64,000 bases of DNA from Alphaproteobacteria bacterium. Its GTDB lineage: Bacteria > Pseudomonadota > Alphaproteobacteria > Rhodobacterales > Rhodobacteraceae. The first letter of the stretch is position 1. Each line of letters begins with the position of its first letter. The notes beneath the pieces are model-generated. The model made no database searches. It was not told where the DNA came from and saw only the letters and a program-made list of their open reading frames with translations. The DNA lies in assembly GCA_003331935.1 (NCBI GenBank), contig QOQE01000002.1:62001-126000 (forward strand). The letters are read 5' to 3'. The position numbers and the translations under genes were made by a program. Positions 35,548-43,790 of the stretch are shown piece after piece.

Positions 35548-35570
35548 ACCTATAGACTGATAGGTATCAG
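35548..35570. promoter_or_regulatory. Two overlapping inverted repeats upstream of mipZ
   Basis: ACCTAT-6-ATAGGT (35548-35565) and CTGATA-GG-TATCAG (35557-35570) overlap in the 56-base rpmE-mipZ gap, ending 14 bases before the mipZ ATG. There is no U-run after either, so a terminator is unlikely. They read better as a protein-binding site controlling mipZ or as alternative RNA hairpins. Confidence 0.4.
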
Positions 35571-35590
35571 AGATAAAAAGTTAAAAGAAA

Positions 35591-35812
35591 CTAGAGTTTA
35601 AAACCCTCATATTTTTTCTTAAATTTTGAAACTCTACCTCCTGTATCAAGTAGCTTTTGAGAACCGCCTGTCCATGCCGGGTGAGTTAATGGATCTATTT
35701 CGAGGTTAAGGTTCTGATCTGCTTTCCCATAGGTTGATCTTGTCTTATATGTTGTGCCATCCGTCATCTTCACATTTATAAAATGGTAATCAGGGTGTAT
35801 ATCTTTCTTCAT
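35591..35812 (-). CDS. rpmE: 50S ribosomal protein L31 (zinc-free type)
   Basis: A 73-residue large-subunit protein ([19 protein letters not shown] ... [14 protein letters not shown]). It has no cysteines, so it is the C-minus form that does not bind zinc, as is usual in this group. It follows rplS by 4 bases and is the last ribosomal gene of the ffh-to-rpmE operon. Confidence 0.96.
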   Translation of the reverse strand: MKKDIHPDYHFINVKMTDGTTYKTRSTYGKADQNLNLEIDPLTHPAWTGGSQKLLDTGGRVSKFKKKYEGFKL

Positions 35813-35816
35813 CTTT

Positions 35817-36212
35817 TCAGTCCTTTGTTTTAGCCAAGTCGCTAATTTCGTTTTTATAACTAGTTTTCTCAGCTATTCTTGCAGACTTTCCCCTAAGGCT
35901 TCTTAAGTAATACAGTTTAGATCTTCTAACTCTACCTCTTCGTAATACGGTAATAGAGTCAATGTTTGTGGAATAAAGCGGAAAAACTCTTTCAACCCCT
36001 TCACCAAATGATATTTTTCTAACAGTGAATGATGCAGACAGTGTAGAGCCACCCTTTCTGGAAATCACGACTCCTTCGTAGTTTTGGATTCTGGTTCGTT
36101 CGCCTTCGGTAATTTTGTAGCCAACTTTTACAGTATCGCCAGAGCTAAAAGAAGGTATAGTTTTCCCTATCTTTTCTATTTGCTCGTTTTCAATTTTCTC
36201 AATGATATTCAT
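35817..36212 (-). CDS. rplS: 50S ribosomal protein L19
   Basis: A 131-residue ribosomal protein at the subunit interface. The hallmark segments [49 protein letters not shown] and [17 protein letters not shown] are all present. A short C-terminal tail ([12 protein letters not shown]) extends past the core. It starts 18 bases after trmD, in the conserved rimM-trmD-rplS order. Confidence 0.97.
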   Translation of the reverse strand: MNIIEKIENEQIEKIGKTIPSFSSGDTVKVGYKITEGERTRIQNYEGVVISRKGGSTLSASFTVRKISFGEGVERVFPLYSTNIDSITVLRRGRVRRSKLYYLRSLRGKSARIAEKTSYKNEISDLAKTKD

Positions 36213-36230
36213 GCTAAAACCGTTAAATTT

Positions 36231-36971
36231 TTAACTTTCCTTTCTTTTAACCATTTTTTTTTTTTTTTCAATGTATTTAATGAATAAATCGGGTCTATTT
36301 ATTTTTGTAATTTCTTTTGATATTTTACTTTTCCACTCCGATATTTTTTTATGATCACCGGAGCGGAGAATTTCGGGTACTTTTGCTCCATTCCAGTTTA
36401 TCGGCTTGGTGAACTGAGGGGCCTCGAGTAAACCATCAGTAAAACTCTCTTTTAAAATAGACTCGGCATTACCTAAGGTTCCTGGCAGTAATCTCACTAC
36501 TGTATCTAATAAAACCATAGCCCCAAGCTCGCCACCTGTTAAGATATAATCTCCTATAGATATTTCCTTCATTTTATGCTTTTCGATAACTCTCTGATCG
36601 ATGCCCTCAAATCTTCCACAAACAATTATGAGCTTATTATATTGCAGTAAATTTTTTGCAACGTCTTGAGTGAGAGGACTACCTTTAGGGCTCATGCAGA
36701 CCACAAGAGAATTATTACAACTGATAGAACCATGAGCTCTTGATATGGCTTCATCTAGAACGTCTGGTCTTAAAATCATTCCTGGGCCACCCGAAATTGG
36801 TTTGCAGTCTACTTGTTTGTGTATACCCCGTCCGTACTGCCTTAAATCAATTAATTCCAACTCCCAAATTCTTTTCTTCAATGCTCTACCTGTGACTGAA
36901 GCTGATAGTGGCCCAGGAAAAAGCTCTGGGTATAGAGTTATGACCTTAGTGCTTAATTTAGTTTTATTCAT
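36231..36971 (-). CDS. trmD: tRNA (guanine-N1-)-methyltransferase
   Basis: A 246-residue SPOUT enzyme making m1G37 in tRNAs reading CNN codons, which prevents +1 frameshifting. The knot residues are in VCGRFEGIDQRVIE, SIGDYILTGGELGAMVLLDTV and the downstream PQFTKP-x-WNG segment. GGPGMILRPD is the typical N-terminal SAM loop. Sits between rimM (20 bases) and rplS (18 bases). Confidence 0.97.
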   Translation of the reverse strand: MNKTKLSTKVITLYPELFPGPLSASVTGRALKKRIWELELIDLRQYGRGIHKQVDCKPISGGPGMILRPDVLDEAISRAHGSISCNNSLVVCMSPKGSPLTQDVAKNLLQYNKLIIVCGRFEGIDQRVIEKHKMKEISIGDYILTGGELGAMVLLDTVVRLLPGTLGNAESILKESFTDGLLEAPQFTKPINWNGAKVPEILRSGDHKKISEWKSKISKEITKINRPDLFIKYIEKKKKMVKRKES

Positions 36972-36991
36972 ATTTATTAGATTGATTTTTG

Positions 36992-37507
36992 TTAGACGAG
37001 TAAGCCTTTTAAAGGTGTCAATGTGATTGTTTTGTGAGCCAAGTCTATTCTACTTACGTTATCCTTATCAAAAGGGATGTATATTGTGCCTTTACTATCG
37101 TCAAGTGAAACCTCTAATAGGTCTCCACTTCCAAAGTTACAAACATGATTCACAAAACCTTTTTGTATACTCCCCTCAATTTTAATTTGAAGCCCTGTAA
37201 GGTCTTTATAATAAAATTCGTCGGTCATAAGAGAAGGGAGGTATTTTGTTTCGATATAAATCAGATGACCCTTCAATTTATCTGCTTGTTCCTTATTTCT
37301 TATTTCTGGCATAGCGGCTATCCATATTGATTTCTTAGTTTTTTTTAAAAAATTGATTTTGCTCTTCAGTAAAGCATCCCCTACACAAAAGGTATCAAAA
37401 GTCTTAAGAACAGTTAAATCTTCCAAGTGAACATCAACTTTAACTTGGCCTTTTAGACCAAATGAACTGATTATTTTGCCAACAGTAATGAAATTATCCA
37501 ATTGCAT
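36992..37507 (-). CDS. rimM: 16S rRNA processing protein RimM
   Basis: A 171-residue 30S maturation factor that binds S19 and the 3' major domain. The N-terminal RimM barrel begins ITVGKIISSFGLKGQVKV and the C-terminal PRC-barrel has FYYKDLTGLQI and DLLEVSLDD...IPFDKDNVSRIDL. The ATG at 37507 is preferred over a TTG five codons earlier because the homologous sequence begins there. A gap of about 100 bases separates it from rpsP. Confidence 0.95.
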   Translation of the reverse strand: MQLDNFITVGKIISSFGLKGQVKVDVHLEDLTVLKTFDTFCVGDALLKSKINFLKKTKKSIWIAAMPEIRNKEQADKLKGHLIYIETKYLPSLMTDEFYYKDLTGLQIKIEGSIQKGFVNHVCNFGSGDLLEVSLDDSKGTIYIPFDKDNVSRIDLAHKTITLTPLKGLLV

Positions 37508-37608
37508 GTTGGTCAGATGCAAATATCCATTAGCTTATGAGAGAGTTAAAGAAATAAAGAGGTCCAGTATAAAATTATTTGCCATCTAATTAGCATAAAT
37601 CAAATCTT

Positions 37609-37971
37609 CTATTCCTTTGGTTTTTCTGCAGCAGCTTCTTCAGCTTTAGGCTCGTCAGCAGCAGCTTCTTCAGCTTCTTTTTTAGGTTTAGCTTTGATAG
37701 GATTATTCCGTATTTTTTTTGGCAGTACCTCTAAATTTTCCAATAATCTACTGATCCTATCAGTAGTTTGTGCTCCTTTTGATAACCATTCCTTGATTTT
37801 ATCTAAATCAAGTTTAACTCTATTGCTATCGTCTTTATTAAGAAGAGGATTATATGTGCCTAGCTTTTCTATAAATCTTCCATCTCTAGGCATTCTACTG
37901 TCAGCAGCTACAACTCGGTAAAATGGTCTCTTTTTTGAACCGGCTCTAGCTAGCCGTATTTTAATACTCAT
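37609..37971 (-). CDS. rpsP: 30S ribosomal protein S16
   Basis: A 120-residue ribosomal protein. Core: [23 protein letters not shown]-type start and [12 protein letters not shown], then [13 protein letters not shown]. The core normally ends near residue 80; here about 40 residues follow, ending in an Ala/Glu/Lys/Pro-rich tail built from two near-identical 10-residue units. Such tails are common on alphaproteobacterial S16. It lies 3 bases after chorismate mutase. Confidence 0.96.
   Translation of the reverse strand: MSIKIRLARAGSKKRPFYRVVAADSRMPRDGRFIEKLGTYNPLLNKDDSNRVKLDLDKIKEWLSKGAQTTDRISRLLENLEVLPKKIRNNPIKAKPKKEAEEAAADEPKAEEAAAEKPKE
37628..37676. repeat. 30-bp period direct repeat coding the S16 tail
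   Basis: A 19-base identical segment (GCAGCAGCTTCTTCAGCTT) occurs at 37628-37646 and 37658-37676, offset by 30 bases. It encodes two 10-residue Glu/Ala/Lys/Pro units at the S16 C-terminus, so the tail probably grew by in-frame duplication. Confidence 0.75.
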
Positions 37972-37974
37972 AAA

Positions 37975-38283
37975 TTACTCTCCTATTTCTTTTTTTATTT
38001 GTTCGTGGTTTTTCTTAGATTCTGTTGTGATCAGCTTCATAAGATTTACTATAAATTTTTTGTCAAGATCGCTATCTTTTATAAGTTTTTCGAGCGTCTT
38101 AACTTGTGTCTCTTCCCTTTCGCTATCATACGTCTCAATATTGTTCTCAGCTTTTATTAACCCTATTCTTTTTGTGACTGAAAACCTTTCCATCAGAGCG
38201 TTCACTATTATCACGTCGAGCCTATCGATAGTACTTCTCTCATTTTTTAACAATAAATCAACATTAATTTTGTTTTTTTTCAT
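37975..38283 (-). CDS. Chorismate mutase (AroQ type)
   Basis: A 102-residue all-helical chorismate mutase that converts chorismate to prephenate for phenylalanine and tyrosine. The layout fits AroQ: an N-terminal helix with STIDRLDVIIVNALMERF, a conserved Lys in VTKRIGLIKAE, and YDSEREETQVKTLEKL with the second half ending in KKFIVNLMKLITTESKKNHEQ. It stands between ffh (4 bases) and rpsP (3 bases), a placement conserved in many alphaproteobacteria, so its expression is tied to ribosome synthesis. Confidence 0.9.
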   Translation of the reverse strand: MKKNKINVDLLLKNERSTIDRLDVIIVNALMERFSVTKRIGLIKAENNIETYDSEREETQVKTLEKLIKDSDLDKKFIVNLMKLITTESKKNHEQIKKEIGE

Positions 38284-38287
38284 TTGA

Positions 38288-39742
38288 TTATTTTTTGAAG
38301 TTTAGTCCGGCCAGATTCGTCGGAAGTTTTGACCCAAATTGCTTTTGTAACATTTGTACATCAGGTAAAGACGATGTTGGGGCATCTTTTTTTCCTGACA
38401 TTTGTTCCATGAAGCTTTTCAACATTCCCTTACCGCCCATTTTACCCATTCTTTTCATCATATCTGACATCTGCCTATGCATCTTAATCAATTTGTTTAA
38501 TTCAGGCACTTCTACTCCTGCGCCAAGTGCAATTCTTCTCTTCCTACTTGCTTGGAGCAGGTTAGGAGATGCGCGTTCTTTTTTAGTCATAGATTGAATA
38601 AGGGCAATCTGGCGCCTTATTACTGAGTCATCCAGGGATTTATCATCTAGATTTTTCGTAAGCTTTCCCATTCCTGGCATCATTCCCATCAAGCTTTTTA
38701 GCCCGCCCATTTTCTGCATTTGTTCCAATTGGCTTTTTAAATCGTTCATATTGAACAAACCTTTTTGAAATCGGCGCATTGAGCGCTCTGCCTTTTCTGC
38801 TTCAAGAGTTTCAGAGGCTTTTTCAACTAGCGATACTATATCACCCATTCCCAGAATTCTTCTAGCAATACGATCTGGATGAAATTCTTCTAATGCCTCA
38901 ACTTTTTCACCAGTACCTATAAATTTTATCGATCTTCCTATCGTTGAGACCATCGATAAGGCAGCCCCACCTCTCCCGTCTCCGTCCATTCTTGTTAAGA
39001 CAACTCCCGAAATATTTAGCCTATCGTTAAATGCGCTAGCTACATTTACTGCTTCCTGACCAGTTAATCCATCAGCTATCAGAAGAGTTTCGTTGGGGTT
39101 GCTTAAATCTTTAATCGTTTCAATTTCTTTCATCAGTTCATCGTCTATCTGCATTCTTCCTGCAGAATCGAGGATAATCACATCGTATCCCCCTAAAGAT
39201 GCTTGCTGGATTGCTCTGGATGTAATTTGCTGAGCTGACTGGTTCTTTACGATTGGTAGTGTATCTATTGAATTGCTTTTACCTAGTATCTCAAGCTGCT
39301 CCATAGCTGCTGGGCGCCTGGTATCTAAGCTAGCCATTAAAACTTTCTTTTTTTCTTTACTTTGTAGTCTTAAGGCCAATTTTGCCGAGGTTGTAGTTTT
39401 TCCTGAGCCCTGCAAACCAACCATTAAAATTGTTGCGGGAGGATTATCAATTTTTAAAGCATTGGATGTCTCGCTTGTACCTTCTAAGACTTTAATTAAT
39501 TCATCATGAACTATTTTAATTACTTGCTGGCCGGGAGTAACCGATTTGGTAACGGCTTGCCCTCGTGCTTTCTCTCCGACTGATTTTATAAATCTTTTAG
39601 TTATATCTAAAGATACATCTGCTTCTAGGAGAGCCGATCTTACCTCTCGCAAAGCTGTTGATATTTCATCTTCACTTAGTACCCCTTGCTTTGTAAGCTT
39701 TTCTAGGGCCGCTGAAAATCCTTGTGATAACGTTTCAAACAT
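38288..39742 (-). CDS. ffh: Signal recognition particle GTPase
   Basis: A 484-residue SRP54 protein that binds signal sequences on ribosomes and hands them to FtsY. N domain 1-90, then the GTPase G domain with G1 VGLQGSGKTTTSAKLAL (about 107-122), DTRRPAAMEQL, DSAGRM and TRMDGDGRGGAAL, then a Met-rich M domain (FNMNDLKSQLEQMQKMGGLK ... MMPGMGKL) that binds 4.5S RNA. It begins the ffh-chorismate mutase-rpsP-rimM-trmD-rplS-rpmE operon. The 4.5S RNA gene is not in this window. Confidence 0.97.
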   Translation of the reverse strand: MFETLSQGFSAALEKLTKQGVLSEDEISTALREVRSALLEADVSLDITKRFIKSVGEKARGQAVTKSVTPGQQVIKIVHDELIKVLEGTSETSNALKIDNPPATILMVGLQGSGKTTTSAKLALRLQSKEKKKVLMASLDTRRPAAMEQLEILGKSNSIDTLPIVKNQSAQQITSRAIQQASLGGYDVIILDSAGRMQIDDELMKEIETIKDLSNPNETLLIADGLTGQEAVNVASAFNDRLNISGVVLTRMDGDGRGGAALSMVSTIGRSIKFIGTGEKVEALEEFHPDRIARRILGMGDIVSLVEKASETLEAEKAERSMRRFQKGLFNMNDLKSQLEQMQKMGGLKSLMGMMPGMGKLTKNLDDKSLDDSVIRRQIALIQSMTKKERASPNLLQASRKRRIALGAGVEVPELNKLIKMHRQMSDMMKRMGKMGGKGMLKSFMEQMSGKKDAPTSSLPDVQMLQKQFGSKLPTNLAGLNFKK

Positions 39743-39876
39743 TAATACCTACTTATTGGTTGACTAAGTAATTAACAATAATTAGCGTTTCGATACAATA
39801 AAATAAATGTTAATAAAAGAAAACCTTTGTTTGCTAGCGAAAACTAATGGGCTGGCAGGACTTCATTAGGACAACT

Positions 39877-40779
39877 ATGAAAAAAGCCGTATTAGCATTC
39901 TATAAATTTGTGCACTTACAGAATCCGCATGAGGAAAAGGAAAAGCTGTTATCATTCCTTAAAGAAATTTCAACAGTTGGGACGATAATATTAGGTAAGG
40001 AGGGCATCAATGGGATGTGCTCTTTAGATATTGCTAAGTTAGAAAAGACGAAAAGCTTTTTACAACGAAACTTTAGTCTTGAAAACTCTGATTTTAAAAC
40101 CAACGTTTCCCCTTCAGACGTTTTTAAAAAATTGAGTATAAGGGTAAAAAAAGAAATTGTTATGCTAGGTCATCCCGAAATTAATCCTGCAGTCAGCGTT
40201 GGAACCTATATTGAACCCGAAGAGTGGGATACCTTTATCTCCAAAAAAGAAGTGGTCACTATAGATACAAGAAATGATTTTGAAGTCGAATTAGGTACAT
40301 TTAAGGGAAGTGTAAACCCCAAAACAGCTAGTTTCCACGAGTTTTCAAAATGGTGGAGAGATAAAAGTAAATTTTTTAAAGATAAGAAAATAGCAATGTT
40401 TTGTACAGGTGGGATAAGGTGTGAAAAGGCAACTAGTTTTCTTAAAAGTGAAGGATTAGATGAAGTTTATCATTTAAAGGGCGGCATTTTAAATTATTTC
40501 GACAAGGTCGGGAATTCCGATAAATCGAAATGGCGAGGGGATTGCTTTGTTTTTGACCAACGGGTGACAGTTAATCCTCGTCTTCAACCAGGTGACTATG
40601 AGATATGTCACGCATGTAGGTATCCTTTAGGTTTAAACGATAGGAACCATGTGCATTATGAAAAAGGGATTTCATGCCATAATTGTTTTGGGACTAAAAC
40701 AGAGAAAAAGATTTCCTCACTGAAAGAACGAAAAAAACAATTTGAGCTGACAAAAGATAGAACAAGTAAAAATGAGTAA
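39877..40779 (+). CDS. trhO: tRNA uridine-34 hydroxylase, rhodanese-related (TrhO/YceA)
   Basis: A 300-residue rhodanese-family protein. TrhO hydroxylates U34 of tRNAs, the first step to cmo5U/mo5U. The N-terminal domain has LGKEGINGMCSL, and the rhodanese domain has TIDTRNDFEVELGTFKGS and the active-site Cys176 in MFCTGGIRCEKATSFL. A C-terminal cysteine-rich region (HACRYPLG ... GISCHNC) is typical of the family. The start at 39877 is preferred because TTAGGA lies 5 bases before it; an ATG at 39847 is in frame. Ends 8 bases inside zapE. Confidence 0.94.
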   Translation: MKKAVLAFYKFVHLQNPHEEKEKLLSFLKEISTVGTIILGKEGINGMCSLDIAKLEKTKSFLQRNFSLENSDFKTNVSPSDVFKKLSIRVKKEIVMLGHPEINPAVSVGTYIEPEEWDTFISKKEVVTIDTRNDFEVELGTFKGSVNPKTASFHEFSKWWRDKSKFFKDKKIAMFCTGGIRCEKATSFLKSEGLDEVYHLKGGILNYFDKVGNSDKSKWRGDCFVFDQRVTVNPRLQPGDYEICHACRYPLGLNDRNHVHYEKGISCHNCFGTKTEKKISSLKERKKQFELTKDRTSKNE

Positions 40780-41887
40780 TGAGCAATCTCTTACAAATAT
40801 CTATAATACAATGGTATCAAATAATGAGATTCAGAGAAACATATCTCAACAAACACTGGTATCTGAGCTTGAAAAATTAACAAGAAAATTGGAACAAAAG
40901 AAAGCGCTAAATGTATCGGTGGCTGGGCGAGTATTTTCCAAGTTTCGTTTTACCAAGGCTCTTGAGAAAAACCAGGGAGTTTATATTCACGGTGGTGTTG
41001 GCATAGGGAAGTCAATGCTGATGGATCTCTTTTTTAAATACTTGAACTTGAAGGAAAAGAAGAGGATCCATTTTCATGAATTTATGAAGGGTATCCACCA
41101 ACTTATTAAAAATGCAAGAGAAAAAAATGAAAGAGACCCAATAAAATCGGTTGCTTCTGATTATATCAAAAACATTCACGTACTTTGTTTAGATGAAATG
41201 CAAATAACTGATGTGGCAGACGCAATGATAGTTGGAAGGGTTTTCGAAGAATTTTTTAAAAAAAAATTAATTTTGGTAACCACATCAAACAGGCACCCGC
41301 GTGATCTCTATAAAAATGGTTTGAACAGAAAGTTGTTCTTGCCCTTCATAGATATTATGGTTTCAAACTTGAATATAGAAAAGCTATCGGCACCCTTAGA
41401 CTATAGAAAGATAAAAATTTCTGGAAAGAAAAAATATTTTTTGAGCACCTCTCCGGAAGACACATTTCAATTTAATGAATTGATATCGGACTTTAACTTG
41501 AGAAAGGGTTCTGGGATAAAGATACAGATGAATAGCCGTGAATTCGTAATGGGGAGATTCCAAAGCGGAGTGGGGCTGTTAACTTTTAATGAAATTTGTT
41601 CAATTCCTATGAGTTCTTCAGACTATCTTGAAATAATAAGCCATCTCCGTTTATTGTTTCTAGATGACATTCCTGATTTGTCGAATGGTGGGGATGACAG
41701 CGCCAAAAGGTTTATAAACCTCATTGATAGTATTTATGATCAAAAAGTAGAGCTCTTATGCAGGGCAGATGTGGTTCCTGAAAAATTATACACTTTTGGT
41801 AAAAATAAGTTTGAATTCGAGAGGACCGTTTCAAGACTTTTTGAAATGCAATCTACTAATTGGCCTGTTAAAGGAAAGTCCTCTTAG
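40772..41887 (+). CDS. zapE: Cell division protein ZapE (AFG1-like ATPase)
   Basis: A 371-residue P-loop ATPase of the AFG1/ZapE family. In E. coli ZapE associates with the constricting Z ring; mitochondrial AFG1 helps turn over respiratory-chain subunits. Walker A is GGVGIGKS (74-81), Walker B is LCLDEMQITDVADAMI, and VTTSNRHPRDLYKNGLNR is the family's sensor region. Translation is coupled to trhO by an 8-base overlap. The stop overlaps the stop of the convergent rnr gene. Confidence 0.94.
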   Translation: MSNEQSLTNIYNTMVSNNEIQRNISQQTLVSELEKLTRKLEQKKALNVSVAGRVFSKFRFTKALEKNQGVYIHGGVGIGKSMLMDLFFKYLNLKEKKRIHFHEFMKGIHQLIKNAREKNERDPIKSVASDYIKNIHVLCLDEMQITDVADAMIVGRVFEEFFKKKLILVTTSNRHPRDLYKNGLNRKLFLPFIDIMVSNLNIEKLSAPLDYRKIKISGKKKYFLSTSPEDTFQFNELISDFNLRKGSGIKIQMNSREFVMGRFQSGVGLLTFNEICSIPMSSSDYLEIISHLRLLFLDDIPDLSNGGDDSAKRFINLIDSIYDQKVELLCRADVVPEKLYTFGKNKFEFERTVSRLFEMQSTNWPVKGKSS

Positions 41888-43722
41888 ACTGAGAAATTGA
41901 TAGATCCATTAAACGGCAGAACTGATGCCACTTTTACCCGAATAGAATGGCCGATAGAAAGTCCAGGTTCATTTTTTTTGTTTTTCTTATAATTTGAAAT
42001 AAACCTTTTCCCACCTTCATTCATCTTTAAATCTTTCTTTAATAAGACACCCTCAACGGGGAATTTGTTAAGCCTTATAAAAATGCAGAAGCGGGAAGAT
42101 CCTACGATAACACCATCAAAATACTTATTGATGTAATTAGAAATAAATAGGGCTGAATAACGGTCTACACTATCTCTTTCCGCACCAACAGATTTTTTTT
42201 CAGATTCATTGATAGCTTGGCATATTACCTTTTGATCTTGCTCGAAGCTTGGTTTGTTCTGTTCCCATTTTAAAGCTAAGGCTAACGATCGGTGTACAGA
42301 TAGATCTGCATATCGTCTTATTGGAGAAGTAAAATGACAATATAGGGGAAGGTTAAGTCCAAAATGGCCGTTGTCTTTTTCAGAATATTTTGCTTTTGGT
42401 AAAATCCTTAATACAAAGTTACTTATTAAATTTTTTTTCTTAGGATCTTTGTAGCCTTCTATTAGTTGATTAAAATAACGGGAGGTTGTCTGTTTTTCTC
42501 TAACCTCTGGCAGATCATTATGTTTCAAAAACATATTTAGGTCTTTTAAAGCCTGTTTTTCAGGCGATTTATGGGCTCGGGATATATATTTGGTTGTTGT
42601 TCGAGTCAAAGTTTCCGATACACATAAGTTAGCTAGTATCATCATCATTTCTATAAGGTAATTACTTCTAAGACTCGTCTTTTCATAAAGGTCTATTGGA
42701 TACCCGTCTTCAGAAACCGTAACCTTTTTCTCAGCTAAGTTTAAATTTAAGCGATTGTTTAGTAATGGTGATCGCAGGAGAATATCGAATGCTTTCTTGT
42801 ATTCAATAAATTGATCTTCTGTTTTCTCTTTTAATAGATATGCCTCAAACTTTTCATATGAGTAATTTTTCTTGACTGTGATAAGGCCTCTCATAAATTT
42901 ATGTGTTATCTTATGACCTTCATAATCCAATTTTATTTTGACGACTATTGCCCTTTTTGGTGTATTTTTTCTAAGTGAGCAGAGACTGTTGCTCAAATCT
43001 TCTGGCAGCATGGGAATAACCTTATCAGGAAAATATGTTGAGTTTCCTCTTTTCAAGGCCTCTTCATCAATAATAGATCCTGGCTTAACAAAGAATGATA
43101 CATCAGCAATGGCAACATATAAAAGGAATCCTCCAGGATTATTTTCAGAAGTATCTTTTTCTATGTAAATAGCATCATCTAAGTCCTTCGCATCGTCAGG
43201 GTCTATCGTAATAAAAGGCTTTGCTATTAGGTACTCATTTTTAGAAATTTTATAATTTTCAAATATCTTTTTTGCTTCGTTAATTATCTTTCTTGGAAAA
43301 ACCTCCCGTAGGTTCCACTCGATTGCGGCAATTTTAGAATAACTACTGGGGCAATCGATCGAGCCAAAAATATGAAAATCATAAATTTTATGTTTCTTTT
43401 GAAGCTTAGATGTTCCGCCCAATTCAAAATAACCAAATTTTCGATCTATGTTTTCTCCGTTTTTAATCGGTAGGACTCTAGTTGGTTTGTTGCCTTTATT
43501 TGAAAAAAATGCTATTGTTGAACTATTATTGTCATGGAAATAGACACCGAAAACATAGTTTCTAGGGAACTTTATTTTCTTTATAATTGACAACGATGTG
43601 CTTGTTTCTGTCGAATGCTGAACCAAAACTAGAACAAGTCCACCAATGCTTAAACTATTAACATTCACACTAGTGCATAAAAACTGGAGTGGTGTGCCAT
43701 TATGTGAACCACTTACAGTCAC
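41884..43722 (-). CDS. rnr: Ribonuclease R, N-terminally shortened
   Basis: A 3'-5' hydrolytic exoribonuclease able to degrade structured RNA. The RNB catalytic centre is ITIDPDDAKDLDDAIYIEKD, with RAHKSPEKQAL, PLYCHFTSPIRRYADLSVHR following, and a C-terminal S1 domain (about 540-612). Only 612 residues follow the first usable start, a GTG at 43722, versus roughly 750 for alphaproteobacterial RNase R; the N-terminal helix-turn-helix and part of the first cold-shock domain are missing. The frame stays open upstream to a stop at 43819, through the topA stop, and those codons (KKIFAITSIDPNDR) look family-like but contain no ATG, GTG or TTG. A non-standard start (ATT or ATA) is possible. Confidence 0.9.
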   Translation of the reverse strand: MTVSGSHNGTPLQFLCTSVNVNSLSIGGLVLVLVQHSTETSTSLSIIKKIKFPRNYVFGVYFHDNNSSTIAFFSNKGNKPTRVLPIKNGENIDRKFGYFELGGTSKLQKKHKIYDFHIFGSIDCPSSYSKIAAIEWNLREVFPRKIINEAKKIFENYKISKNEYLIAKPFITIDPDDAKDLDDAIYIEKDTSENNPGGFLLYVAIADVSFFVKPGSIIDEEALKRGNSTYFPDKVIPMLPEDLSNSLCSLRKNTPKRAIVVKIKLDYEGHKITHKFMRGLITVKKNYSYEKFEAYLLKEKTEDQFIEYKKAFDILLRSPLLNNRLNLNLAEKKVTVSEDGYPIDLYEKTSLRSNYLIEMMMILANLCVSETLTRTTTKYISRAHKSPEKQALKDLNMFLKHNDLPEVREKQTTSRYFNQLIEGYKDPKKKNLISNFVLRILPKAKYSEKDNGHFGLNLPLYCHFTSPIRRYADLSVHRSLALALKWEQNKPSFEQDQKVICQAINESEKKSVGAERDSVDRYSALFISNYINKYFDGVIVGSSRFCIFIRLNKFPVEGVLLKKDLKMNEGGKRFISNYKKNKKNEPGLSIGHSIRVKVASVLPFNGSINFSV

Positions 43723-43790
43723 CCTGTCATTGGGGTCAATACTGGTAATCGCAAAAATCTTTTTAGAGTTATGTTCTAGTGATTTAGAAA

